The position numbers and the translations under genes were made by a program. A DNA stretch of 64,000 nt from Apoderus coryli (taxonomy: Eukaryota > Arthropoda > Insecta > Coleoptera > Attelabidae). Shown here piece by piece: positions 24,511 through 36,826 of this stretch. The first letter of the stretch is position 1; each line of letters opens with the position of its first letter. The notes beneath the pieces were generated by a model. That model searched no databases. It worked only from the letters and a program-made list of their open reading frames with translations, and was not told the origin of the DNA. Where the stretch lies: contig OU452210.1 in the NCBI GenBank assembly GCA_911728435.2, positions 2,232,001 to 2,296,000 of the forward strand. Direction: 5' to 3'.

Positions 24511-27475
24511 AATTTTTTAAATAACTATTAAACTTGTAAAAACAAAAAAATGGTAAATTTCTAATTGATGGTGATAATACCCAAAAATAAGTACTTTTTT
24601 CATTTGTTGTTTATCAATAAATGTTATAAAAAACTTATTAACATTTTACCAATTAACACCTGATCGTATGTAGGGTATTATTGGAATTCTCATAATAGTA
24701 GGCTTTTATTTTTAGATTTTGTATCATCTCTGCTAATTTGGAAATATTTGATTTTAGTAAAAGAAAACTACAGATTTTTATTATTGTAAGTCAAATTTTC
24801 ACACTTGTTTTCAAATAAGAATAAAGTTATTTTTCACAACCCTACACAACAAATTGGTTGGTATATATTTATCTTAGATTGACTGGTTCAGAGGTCATGA
24901 TATATAATTATTAATAAGTTACTATAAGTTCAAATACTTTTTATTTTTAATAAGGCGAAAGTAATTCAGTCCATCCAAATCTTTATTTTAACTTTAAATA
25001 TTATTCATTTTTCACCGTGGTAGTCAGAAGTGAGAAGATGAATTCGCTATTTATTATTAATAGTAATTATAGGAATTGTAATAGGAACCACATTCTGCAT
25101 GGATGTGTCTCTGCCAGCGATTCATTTCGGAAGACACGCACATATTTCCTCCGAACCCAATTTGTCGAAGGGCTTGCATTTGGGGTAATATACATTTATC
25201 TTGTTTAAGAAATATTTGAGTTACGTTTATTTGCAGGTGTTATATTGCATACAATATAAAAATGGTTTGTCAAAAAGTGTAGTGAAAACAAACTCACGCT
25301 CAAGCACTGGAACTTTTCTAAGAATTCATTAGCCCATGGATTAGAATAATATAGAGCATGGGATGCTACTAACTCTGTCCAAGAATAGCTACCAACTTTT
25401 TAATATATCTTATTATGCAAAAAATAAAAAAGTAATTAATTATCGAGCAAATGCTGTATTTATTAATAATGTTCATCGATTCACGTCGATGACAATCAAA
25501 ACTGACTTATTAATCGAGACCGAGCAGTACCGATGACGGCTATACTAGCGAATGTAAGCGAATAATGCCTAATTATTTTCTAACTTTTGCACGTAAGAAT
25601 TTATCAACTGATTAACTGAGATAAGATGACGGCAATAAAATGCAAAAGTTTCGAAATGGCCCTGAACTCAACTAAAAAGTTTAAATAAATTCTGGCACTG
25701 AAATGAGAGAGCAACAATGCTTTGCTGTTTGTCGTAAAGCCCATAATATACTCGTACTTCCTATAATTTTAATTGGACTACAAGAATCTAACAGTAGGTA
25801 GGTATGTGAATTCTTTGAAATTGCCTGTATATCCGTTTAACATCTAGTACATTTGATATTATAGTTTAAACAATGGATAGCTGTTATATAAAATTAATGC
25901 CAAATTCTTGGGTTTTTACATTGAAGGGGGATACTACACTTTCCCTATACCAGAACCAATCCGGTTTTCTCCATTGTATCTCACAAAATTACCAGTCACA
26001 ATCATTAAATATGAAGTTGTTCCGGGTTCCGGCACCAATAATGTGCAGCACAAAAAATAAATAAATATACAAGGTTCAATGAAAAATTAAAGATATATAG
26101 TTGTCATGCCTGTTTTGAACACTAAATAAAGGTTGTAAATATTTATTTTCTACAAGCGGATTTTCTACATATTTAATTTTGTTGTTCAAACACTTTATTT
26201 ATGTACTGCAAGCACTGGTTTGCTTGGGTTTCATCCAATTTTCTTTCCATGTCTCATGAGCAGGAAGGGTCAACTAGTAATGTATAATAATAATTTTGAA
26301 CCAGAAGATTTAATTTGTAGGACAAAGTCAATTTGTAAATTAGCAATTGCCAAAAATTCTAGGTATTTCTTTGAGAAAATATCAATAAACAACTGAAACA
26401 ATGATATTATGTTAAAGCCTGTCAATTAGTTTAGTTTCTTCTATAATAATATTTAAATCCAATAAACTTCTCATGATCGCTAAAATCGGTATGGAAATGT
26501 CTTAAATCTTACTCACTTAAATCCCTATACACGTATACATATCAACAAACAAAATTAATATTGTAGTGTTTCTGTTACAACTCAATATAAAATTAAAGAC
26601 CGCAGTTTTGATCGAACTTCGTATTCTATTTAGTAATCATTGTCATTGTTATAAATAGAGTTCACAAATTAAATCATGAGTCATTGGAAAGGTATCATTA
26701 AATAATTAATATATCTAAATCCATCACTATTAGTTATGCTGGTGTCTTAAATTTTATGTTTAGGTGCAATGATTTAACGGAAATAAAGTTGATATATTTA
26801 TTTTGTTGGTGTCGAGAACCTGATGGTGAAGATAGAATTAAATATCTCGTTGTCATCATCATATGATATAGTCAAGTTCTAAATTTCAACATTTCCACAA
26901 CGTGATCTTCCAATATTTGTAAATAAAATTCTTCCAATCGTTTGAATTTTTGCTAATATTATGATTCTGCCAATGGGGAAGATATATTAGCTTTTTCCAA
27001 GTCTGTTTAGATTAAAGACAATCGTTGAGTTTCCTTGATATTGCCAAGGCATTTTAGTATATACTATAAGACAAAAATAGATAATCATAATTCATTTAAA
27101 AATTTACAATTTCAACTAAATTTTAATTCACCATGCCAAATTTTCCTATTTATTTTACCGAAAATATTTGAAAAATTTTTCATGCAAAAATATGTTTATC
27201 GCTTAGAATATAGAGAATTTATTTTTAGGTATTTTTGACATATTTTGGCGTATTTAGGAAAATTATAAACATCTTTATCTACAAATATTCCTCATTTAAG
27301 TTCTAATATCAAAAATAAACCTTCCAGCTTGCTATATCAAGCGAGTTCACAAGGAAATGGAATCTCGCTGCTTACATAATGGAATTTGGTTATCAAGTGT
27401 CAAACGAAAGTATCGTAATGTAAGAACTTTGAACATCAATATGCAAACAAGAATAATAATTGGTTTAGTACAATG
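24511..27475. other. AT-rich non-coding stretch
   Basis: No exon is supported. Several short open frames (25017-25208, 25873-26064, 27035-27238) have no splice partner or domain. Confidence 0.45.
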
Positions 27476-27734
27476 TTATTATGAATTCCTTCCTTCCTTC
27501 CTTTCCTTGGACCTACAGTTTAGCGTGGAATCCGAACCACGGTCATCGACCGCCAGATGCCAGCACCTACGACTATATAGTCAATAACTACTTGGCATAG
27601 GCAAGTCTACCGACTCGACCGGGAGCACCGTCCACCCATCCAACCACCATCCACGCGACTAGATACTGCGATATCATAATCACGTCGATGCGCGCTTGCA
27701 CATGTGGGCATCTCCCGGCCCTTATTATGAATTC
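27476..27734 (-). mobile_element. SINE with 13-bp target-site duplications
   Basis: A 233-bp GC-rich block (27489-27721) is bracketed by exact copies of the 13-mer TTATTATGAATTC at 27476-27488 and 27722-27734. Read on the minus strand it starts GGGCCGGGAGATGCCC and ends in a (GGAA)n tail directly against the duplication, as in target-primed insertion. Near the 3' side is GTGGTTCGGATTCCACG, a good match to a pol III box B with a possible arm, and in the middle TTGGATGGGTGGACGG resembles the C box of 5S rRNA. It is therefore a pol III-derived SINE. Whether the head is from tRNA or 5S RNA is open. It has no coding capacity of its own, so mobilisation would depend on a LINE partner. Confidence 0.8.
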
Positions 27735-28538
27735 AGTAAAAATTACACTGCTAATTTGTTTATTTAATATTAGCAATGTCTAAGTTACTGTAGCTCTTCA
27801 GGAAAATCAATGTATGTTTGAGAAATGTATAAAGCAAAGTACATTGACAAAATATTAATCATCATCATCATCACCCCCTAAAATAGTTTGATTCTACACA
27901 ATAAAAATTATAAACTACCCCTAGTCCTTCTTTCGAAAGTAAAATGAGTCAGCGAAATTCTGAGAACAATTTCATTAGCGTGATATATGTCAAAGTAGAG
28001 AAACAATAAAAAATTACGTTATAATAACTGGAATTTTCTTCGCGTTTTTACACCTACTCATACTAACAACGTTTGAACTTTTTTACCTTTCTATTTGAAG
28101 TTGTGTTTATATTTCATAGAAATATCAATAATTACGTTATTGCTTTTTTAGGAATGAGTAGGATATGTATTGTTTTCAGTTTCTTTTAAAATGCTAAGAT
28201 CAAATTTCTTTATATAAATAATTGTTCAGAAAGTTTGCTATAACTTAATTATTGTAGTTAAACATATTAAAGTAAAAATTATAAAACAATGAGAAAATAA
28301 ACCCAACATTTTTTTGATAACAACTGTCATGTGTCCAGTAACTTTATCGTATTCTTTCATGCAGAAAATTGGTACATGAGAATAATGAGTGAGAATTACT
28401 TAATGAAAGCACGTTCAATCTCGGAAAATTACCTTAATTACTAAGCATTATTTCGATACAGTTCTCTCCAAGAAAATCGCCCTATATGGGAACAATTGCT
28501 TGTATATAGCAGTGTTAGATGTTTTTAGAATTTTTCTT
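27735..28538. other. AT-rich non-coding stretch
   Basis: No exon or element end is supported. There is a short ATC run at about 27858-27871. Confidence 0.5.
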
Positions 28539-28774
28539 GAAGTAATCCATATCGAAGAGGAGCGGTATATGTCCAGAAATTAAACACGTGTCCTCTACAA
28601 AATATATGAAGCAGACGTGTTTAATTTCTGGTTTTTAAAATTCATCATACTTCAGAAATCTTACATGATCATAAACAGAGGCAAGCATCGCACACGAAAA
28701 AGATGGCTTTTAGAGTTGAATGAATAAAACCTTATATTTTATGAAGTAATCTATAACGATGAGGAGCGGGTTTT
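28539..28774. repeat. Direct repeat pair with an internal hairpin
   Basis: Two related blocks at about 28539-28566 and 28742-28768 share the pattern GAAGTAATC-ATA-CGA-GAGGAGCGG. Just after the first is an inverted repeat with perfect 17-bp arms CCAGAAATTAAACACGT (28573-28589 and 28615-28631) around a 25-base loop. The whole sits just left of the TIR element at 28828. Confidence 0.6.
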
Positions 28775-28827
28775 ACTTATACCTAAATCAAAAACTTCTG
28801 CTCCACAAAATATCTTCATATAGAGTA

Positions 28828-29709
28828 AGTGCTGCTATTTTCGTCAGTTTAAAAAAATACATCAATTTATTAAGACTTAGATGTACCGTATCCCATATTA
28901 CTAGATATTCAATCAACTTATGTACATATGACAACAATCCTGCTTATTTTTGGTCGGGAAGGCTTCCCCTATGCAGTCATGAAAAAAGTTATTTTGTCGC
29001 ACCTCAGAGTTCGAACAGTGTAGACTTGTGTTCTTCTAAGGTAAGTGTCGTGCATGTTGATACAATAATATTAACTTTTTGAAGTTGCATACCTATATTT
29101 TCCTGGATTCTGAAACATCTTGAAACTTTACACTTTTGTATTTCTATAAAAAAAAAACTTGTTTTTTTAATGTTTTTCTTCTTAAAAATGCGTGACGAAA
29201 TTAGAAAAATTAAAATCAATCTGTTGTTATTTTTTGGTCGGAAGTGACGAATTTAGCACCTGTGACGCTAAATTTTTATAGGTAAGTTTTTCGGTTGACT
29301 ACAAAAGATAATAATTTTAATATTGTCGAAGTTAATACAAAAACATCTATTTTATACTATGAGTTAATTTCGTCAAACGTTTATTCACATCATTTCCAAG
29401 TTATTAAACTGTGAAATAGGGTGACGAAATACAAAACATCAGCATGACGAATTCAGATTTGTTTTTTGTAAAGAAGAAATTCGAAAATAGCATCGAGATA
29501 ATGACGAGGTTACAAACATATAGGTATACTTCAATAAGATTTTTAACTGTTGAGTAAAAGCTCAAAAAAAAATTGTAATTTTCGACATAACTATTCTGGA
29601 TATAAAAAATAAAATTAAAGACCACAATGTTTCCTGTGTGATGAATAATACTCCTTCTAATTGGGAAGTAGTAGAATTACGTCCTTAACCTGACGAAAAT
29701 AGCAGCACT
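28828..29709. mobile_element. 882-bp non-autonomous TIR element, TA-flanked
   Basis: Perfect 20-bp terminal inverted repeats AGTGCTGCTATTTTCGTCAG occur at 28828-28847 and, inverted, at 29690-29709, each with TA directly outside (28826-28827 and 29710-29711). TA duplication points to the Tc1/mariner superfamily. Inside, the end motif TGACGAAAT or close variants recurs in both orientations near 29193, 29246, 29371, 29421, 29444 and 29503, as expected for subterminal transposase binding sites. No transposase reading frame survives. The short open frames inside have no domain. Confidence 0.7.
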
Positions 29710-30520
29710 TACCTTATATATTCAAATGTAAATTAGCCAGACATCATCAAAGACATTAGAAAAATCTTACCCAGCAGACATAGTATTGATATTTCAGGTC
29801 TTTAAAAAATATGGAATTTAAACATTTATACATAGTACATTTTGTGAAAAAAATTTAAAATTAAATATACTCGTATATCCAAAACAAAAATTATAAATAT
29901 ATATAAGTATATTGTATATTATGAGAAATTTGAAGTTTTATGCAAACTAGCAATTTGTACTTCGAACATTTTTATACCTACTACAAATTATATCAAAATT
30001 TGCTGTGAAGTTTTGTTGTCATGTAGAATATACATCGGAATATAATTTATTACAGAATATTATACCTGTTTTGTGAAAAATTAATATATTTTATCTTATC
30101 TTTTACTTTTAAAAATATTTCATCTAGACTATTTTGACAAATCAGACCGATGTAATTTATAGGTTATGATGAAAAAAGGTTGTATTTCATTCAAGGAATA
30201 GATTAATTAATAAAAGCGACTTTGTACTTACTATTTAGAAGGAAAAGCGCCGCGCCGATAGCTATACTACCAAAGAAATAGGCGATATATCAAGTCCATC
30301 TTATTAGGAGCCGTGATCAAGATACTCCAAAGGTTCATTTCGATTTAACAATACTCAAATATTTAATAGTGCTTGTTTATTGGCTTCAGGATAGGTTATA
30401 GGATGTGATGTGGATGTGAACCAGATTTCAATTTTTTGGGGCCTTGGTTTGGTATAGAACGCTATCATACAGGACCTAATCAAGACCTAAGAAACTATCC
30501 TTAATGTTGGGAGCAGAAAT
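29710..30520. other. AT-rich non-coding stretch
   Basis: No exon or repeat end is supported. Confidence 0.5.
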
Positions 30521-30591
30521 CTCTTCGCGAGCTACCAGAACTCTCTTCGCGAGCTACCAGGGGCTAGCGATCGACGGGTTGGCGACCACTG
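30521..30591 (-). mobile_element. hAT transposon terminus
   Basis: On the minus strand from 30591 the sequence reads CAGTGGTCGCCAACC, then CGTCGATCGC and CCCCTGGTAGCTCGCG, a terminal sequence widespread in animal hAT elements. The inner part contains an 18-bp tandem duplication CTCTTCGCGAGCTACCAG (30521-30538 and 30543-30560). The other end and the 8-bp target duplication were not found, so this is a fragment. Confidence 0.6.
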
Positions 30592-31054
30592 GTCTAAATG
30601 ATCTGTATTAGGTATCGTGCAAAAGCGTGGGCTCAACTGCAATTGAACGAGTGTTCTTAAAACTAATCATCTAAATGTGCTCACCAACATGCATTGATAA
30701 GTATCGGACGCTAGCACAGCGCCCGTTTAATATGATCGCTAGCGAACAGTTTGAAAAAAATCGCGTACCTACTTGTAATGCCTGTTAGCAAAACGAGCGC
30801 ACAACGCCTATCATCTGAACTTTCGCTTTTGTTTGGGTACCTTCCTTTGCCATATACCTAATGCCAACGCTTTTTTGGAAACTATAACCTAAAAAAAACA
30901 CTAATAAATTTCCCAATTTAAACATGTTTTAAAGTTAGATTAATAGTAGTAATTTTGTTTTTTTCTGTGCGGGACCAATCTGTCCTAGATATAGGGATAT
31001 GTCATTATATTACATTAAATATTTATAAAAAACAATTCACTTTTTATCTTATAT
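30592..31054. other. Non-coding, GC-richer patch
   Basis: A patch at about 30620-30850 is less AT-rich than the flanks and contains GCTAGCACAGCGCCCG. It is possibly transposon-derived but not recognised. Confidence 0.35.
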
Positions 31055-31060
31055 TTTATT
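31055..31060 (-). terminator. Polyadenylation signal
   Basis: A canonical AATAAA on the minus strand lies 21 bases past the stop codon of the secreted Thr-rich protein gene, which would give a very short 3' UTR. Confidence 0.6.
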
Positions 31061-31080
31061 AGTATTCTACAGGATTGACT

Positions 31081-34000
31081 TTAACCCTTTGCTGTTGTGA
31101 CGTTGGTATGAATTTCGGTTGTTGAATCAGCGTTTTCGTCTAAAGTGGTCTGTTCATTTTCTTGTTTCGATTCAGTGGTTGCAGTATCTTCTGTACTATT
31201 TGAAACAGTCGTTTCGTTTATGTCAGTTGAATTGTTAATAATTTTTATATTCTTCGTCGTAGGAATTGTAACTCCAGAAACTGTTGTTGTTGTTGTTGGT
31301 TCCTCACTATGCGTTGTTGATTCGAACATATTTTTATTCTAAAAGTACAATATTTTATTATTTTATCAATTTGTTACTGTTTTTATTCGCAAAATCGTTA
31401 CGAAACGGCTTTTACTGCAGCAATACATCTATGAAGCCGCGTAAGTTTAGTTGTTTTTGTGTATTGTCCATATAATCAAACAGAAACATCCGAAACTTAT
31501 ATTATATGAAAAATTGCAGATTAATATACAAATTCTACAAAATAAAGTACATACAAACTCACCTCGATATTTTCCTTTTCAATATCCAAAGACCTCGATC
31601 GTATGGATGGGGAAATAATTTCAGGTTCGGAATAAAAATACACGAGATTCGATAATGATTCCGGCTTTTCAAAAAACGACTGAATTACAGGTAACATATT
31701 GACAGAATGTTTGCTATTGGTTTTGAATTTTGATTGCTCTAAAATAATAATAAGTTATTAAACATTGACATTTTTGATAGGAAAGATCTATTGTTATAGA
31801 AAATAGATAAAAAATATGTAAGATGTCATGAAACGATCTTCGAGATATTGGGAATAGAGAAAACATTACCTTGGGATCTACAGTCATTTAGAAGATCCGT
31901 ATAAACTTTTCGATTATCACTATCAATTCTGATTTCTCAAATAAAACAGTCTGCATGTTTTAACATCAGTTTTTATCGGAATTAAAAGTGAAAAATAAAT
32001 ATGAAACGGTATAATTTTAAGTCACTCCCTTAATAGTTTAAAATTTTGTATTTAATATAGAATACCGCTCTTATTATATAAGAACCACTGATGATGTCTG
32101 GATTTATTTGTTTTTATCTTTAAGTCAAGTTTCTTCAAAATGCACAGAATTGAGATTGAGAAACGCTTTGCATTTCCAAAACAACTGTCCCAAATTTCTC
32201 GAATACATTGATTCATAACATCTTATCTTATGGCTATCTGCTGTATATATCCAATCAAAATTCCTATTTGAAACAACCTAAATAATTTTACTGAACTGAA
32301 ACGTGATTAAGATATGCATATTAATTTTGTTACTACTTTATTACCTTCAAAGATATCGTGAATATTTTGCTCAAGGTTTCTGGATTGCTGAGGATCTAAG
32401 CTGTCAGATGCCACTGTTATTTTTTCCCGCATCGGTTCCTGTGAATTCGATGTAACTGCCGATGGTCCTATACATACAGATATAATAGTATTTAGATTTT
32501 ACAGGCATTTCACCACATTGGATAAATAATACGAAAACGGATACGATTAAATGATGTCGTTTAACATCGTTAAAAAGTAATTGACCATTTTGTTGATTTT
32601 ATTTATTAGTGATTATAATGAGATCAAGCTCTAATAAATATGCAGCTCAGTTAGATTCGATTTTTGGAAACAAATAAGGATCTGCCATTGCGTTTACGTA
32701 AATATACAACGTCTCTCGATCTTGTACTATAAGGTAGAGCGTTGATTGAAATATTTAATTTTCAATCAACGGGTAGAGTTAACTCAAATGATTGTACAAA
32801 AAAATAAAATACTATTAGTTTATAAAAGTATAATGCTTACCAGAAAGGAAAACGACAGTTGAAGTAGCACCATCGAGATAGTTTGTATGGTACCCAAATC
32901 CTTTAAAACTTTTAGTCTCAGTCTTTAAGCTTGATTCATCAGCTTGTTTATGAAAATTCTGATATATCTCTGGTGCACTAAAATCATATTGTACCAAATG
33001 CGTTTGATAAAATGGTGCATGTTCATGTTGTAACGGAGTATAAAAATATGGAAAATACTGCGCTTTGACGTTGCTACTTATGAAACAAAATGTGAAAATC
33101 TAAAACCAAAAATCAACCACTTTAAAATAAATACAAAAACTATTTCCGCGATGTCAGTGATTTGAACATAAAAGTCTTTGATTGTGTTTAACTTTTTTTT
33201 AATAAAAAAAACATTTCGTCAGCGTTAAATTGTTTAAAAATATACAAGTAGTAAACAAGAAATTGAAAAAAATATTTTAAATAGCCGCATCGATCAGCAA
33301 CTTGATATACATAGTAAATGCGATGATGAAAGTTTTGTTAAAAGACTGCATTTGTGATATTAGTATATGTACCTACCAGAAATTCAATACCAGTGAGTCT
33401 GTTGTTATAATAAGGAACACCTCAAAGTTTCTAGAAGTCTCTTATGGATGAGTTGATGAGTTCGTATGATTAGTGAAACAAATAAATAATTTCATAATTT
33501 TTGATTTTTGAGAGTAGAGAATAAAAGTGTATTAATGTAGACATAAACATTTCAATTAATTGTATAAAGTTAAAACAAAAAAGGTCTATTTATGTAGCAA
33601 TTTGTAAACGAAAATAACAATATCTATGTAATAAACAAATTAAATTTGTTATTATAATTTACATGTATTAACTGTATTATTTCGACCGCAAAAGGTGCAC
33701 CCTCCGGACGCGGTTATCCAGACAGGCGGATGAGTGGACTGCCTATGTTTAGGGCACCTTTTATGCCATGCGGGGTGATCAGAGTGGACCCTACAAAGGA
33801 CTGCTCAGTCACAAGTGCAGGACACGAGCAGCTCCACAGTCCCAAACCCTGAAGCTGAACGGCCATCACACACTCGCCGCCGGTTTGTTACTAGGAGCTT
33901 CCAGATCGCCATAGGGCTTTTGATGGTGACATTTGGACTTGTCCTTCGTTGGAATGCGCCTGTGCGTGAGATTTTTTTAACATGGTAATGCTACTGCACA

Positions 34001-36826
34001 TTAGCAATCACACTGACAGAAACTGAAGTTCGACCCAATGGCATAGGGTCTACTACAATTGGAGACTCCAGCCCTGCTGGGGTGTCAATGGATACGGGTT
34101 CGCATCCTAGACGACGCTCAAGAGCATGGGATAGAGTCCCTCTGGTGCGACGTATAACGAGATCAAAGTCGTCCATTATTTGTCGCACCGCTGTTGCGGC
34201 TACAGGCAGTACGGCTAGCCAAGAGTGCCGTAGCAGAGAAGTCGTTCTCTGGCCTGACTTGAAATGAATATTATAATAGCTCGGAGTAAGGTAGGTACCT
34301 ATATGAGAATTCGTTTCGCTCTTACTATGAATTTCGATCTATATTATATATTAATGACCCTCACACCAGAGGGGAAAGATATAAATTAAAAAAAAAAATG
34401 TTATCTCATCACAATAAGTAATGAAAGTAGAAAATGGATCCAAGAGGACCAAGTTGAACAAATGAGATAACCATTTATAGCTTTATTAATTGATTTGATA
34501 TTCAAAATCGTAATTTTCCTTTATCAGTGATTTACCAGTCAACACTGCATTAATTTATTGTCGAGAAAGTTCTATATTCCTATAGAGTTGTTCTCAATGA
34601 TTATTTTCAATTAATCCAATATTTTGCTGAAGGCAAAGGTGTGGGCTGTTATAGTAAAGTTCACAAGAGAATCAAGTTTTGCGCAATATGTGCAAGAAGA
34701 ACCCGATAAGAAGAATAAAATTAATAAATAAAGCAACTATCTTTGTCCTTGCTACTTTAAATGTCAACATGTAAGTTAATATTGAACTTACATTTTACGA
34801 AACTGGATTAATCATACTTGTTGTTTACCGCTTTTCTCTAAGCTCTTATTAGTATCAATTAAATAATCATTTTTCTATCTCCTATTTTTTTCTCGCTCGT
34901 GTATTATTGTATTGTATAAAAGTTATGCACATAATTTGAAACGTTCTTACAATTGTCTAATTTGGGTAAAAAACGCATAAAATCTATTCCAACGATAAAA
35001 TAAATAAAATATAGTTTTCTAGTTAGATGTTCTAAAGTTTGCAAGTTAATAACCAACTCATTGGTAAAGTTGAGAACAGAAGTAGCTTTATTTTCAAAAA
35101 TAAAAATTTGTTCGTATTATACTTAATTTTCTTTTATACCAAATATTAGATTTTTTCTTTCAACCTTACTTATAGTGTATAAGTATAGGCCGATCATTTC
35201 ACAAATGTCACTCTTTGTATTCTCAAGGATTTACAGACACCAGAAAATATTATTGTACTTCAAAAATAATCAAATAGAAGTTGCAGTTCATCTCCATATC
35301 AAACCATTAAAATCTTATACGTTTTAGTTTTTGGAAACGACACAAAGGTAAAGATAAATGGTGTTCGAGTTGTTAGCATGTGTAACAAAATCGTCTGGAA
35401 ACAGACACAACTTTGATGTTTAAAAATAATATAAATTTTGATCAACTGTCTCACAAACTGCAATGCAAATGCAGCCGTACTCTTCCATAAGATAATTTTG
35501 AGCAAATGCGCTATCTGCTTGAAAAACTTAGATGTATTACACATGTGCATAATCTCTTGCTGTCAAACCGTCGCGCCGCAGTCGCGTCATTCCACCTGGC
35601 CGCATACAACAAGATTTTTTTGAACGCTGCCTATGCTTTACTCAGAATATTTAAATTATCTACAATGGCTTACCAACATATTTTAAAGACTCATTTAAAT
35701 GAAAAAAATGTAAAGGTCTTTCCCTAGATCGCCATTGATATTATTTCCTATTATTTTCTTTTATTATACATAAAAATATTTGACACAATTTTTCATATTA
35801 TTGATCTATAATCTTTGACAAAGTGTATATAAATATTTTTGGGAGAAGACTACAAAATAATTAATTAATAATGGAAATATTATTTGCAGCCCGTTTATCA
35901 AAAAATATTACTATCTAATAATGTGTCATTATATGATCAGCCTTTGTAGAGAATATTTATGAGAATTCACCGCAGGATTAGGTAGGTACACACAAATAGT
36001 CTATTAAAATAAAAAGAACATTAACTGTCCATTTCATTATCTTCCATAGAAACAATGCTTCTGCATAACTTCTGCTTCAAATTTATACTAGGTAACGTTT
36101 CGCGCATCATCCTGGCAACTTCTGCAGAAGAACTTCGCGTGAAGGCGGTTAAACTGAAACTAATAGTTTAATGACAGGATGATCAGCGAAACGTATTGTT
36201 TTCATTATCGACAATCATTACAAGATAGCTAATCCAATAAAACATAAATTAATATGTGGTGAATTAACTAAAAATACTAATACCTACTTTGGACTTTTAG
36301 GCATTAAAATACAGATATTAATTAAATTGTTAATTTAACATCTGATAATCACAAATGAAATATAAAGTAATTGCTTGAGTTTACTCCGGTGACTAATGCA
36401 TATAAATAGCATAATTTTTTATTTATTTTGAAGAAATAGTCCATAGTGGCAGAGTAGGGTGATATTGAATGTAGATGAAATTAAAATCGATAGTCCGCAA
36501 AATATATACACTATTTATTGTTCATCCTCAGTAATGTTACACATTTTTAAAATTAGACAGAAGAGCTTTATCAATTGGTGTTTAAATTCAATATTACGCC
36601 CATGAGAAAAACAAAGCGGATCGTGTGCAACCCACCTGTCATCATTTTCCCATAGAGAATAAAAAGTTGCTCTGAGAATGTAATTTTTCCAAATTCCAAG
36701 TTTTGGAAATTTGTTTTATAAGAATAAAAAATAATCAAATAACTAAATTAAAGTAAATAAGTAGGTCTGTTTCGTGCTATTTATAATTTGTACGAAAAAA
36801 ATACTTACAGTTAATAAAAGTTTCAT
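31081..36826 (-). CDS. Secreted Thr/Ser-rich protein, 277 residues, function unknown
   Basis: Five coding exons: 36826-36809, 33099-32841, 32467-32345, 31738-31563 and 31338-31081. All joins are GT-AG with matching phases (0, 1, 1, 0) and one open frame of 277 codons plus stop. Coding exon 1 is only 18 bases (six codons). Joined to exon 2 it makes a textbook signal peptide, MKLLLT then IFTFCFISS, with a likely cut after VKA at residue 19. The mature part starts QYFPYFYTP and is rich in aromatic residues to about residue 60. The middle is acidic and polar. Residues about 196-277 are Thr/Ser-rich (EEPTTTTTVSG) with five or so N-glycosylation sequons (NNS, NST, NET, NST, NVT), so a mucin-like tail is likely. 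No Cys pattern or known domain. Not recognised. A cuticular, salivary or eggshell role is possible but unproven. Confidence 0.85.
33690..34262 (-). repeat. Unknown GC-rich repeat, copy B (longest copy)
   Basis: Lies in intron 1 of the secreted Thr-rich protein gene. The left part matches copy A (2796-3226) and the right part (about 34080-34262) matches copy C (45337-45533), with shared blocks CGTATAACGAGATCAAAGTCGTC and GTTGCGGCTACAGGCAGTACGGCT split across mismatches. On the minus strand it holds a 150-codon trail with one frameshift: VAATAVRQIMDDFDLVIRR, LSHALERRLGCEP, SPIVVDP, TSVSV, QYYHVKKISRTGAFQRRTSP and GRSASGFGT. This looks like former protein-coding sequence of a mobile element, but I cannot assign it to a family. 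Confidence 0.75.
36095..36194. repeat. Inverted repeat with GAAAC-type ends
   Basis: 20-bp arms at 36095-36114 (ACGTTTCGCGCATCATCCTG) and 36175-36194 are reverse complements with two mismatches. A 12-bp palindrome CTTCTGCAGAAG lies in the loop. The GATGAT...GCGAAAC order in each arm resembles the other CTGATGA/GAAAC repeats, but a stem between the two boxes is not evident here. It lies in intron 1 of the secreted Thr-rich protein gene. Confidence 0.65.

Noticed and set aside
29004..29625. Several 70-codon open frames inside the 882-bp TIR element
   Set aside because: They are AT-driven, differ in strand and frame, and show no transposase motif.
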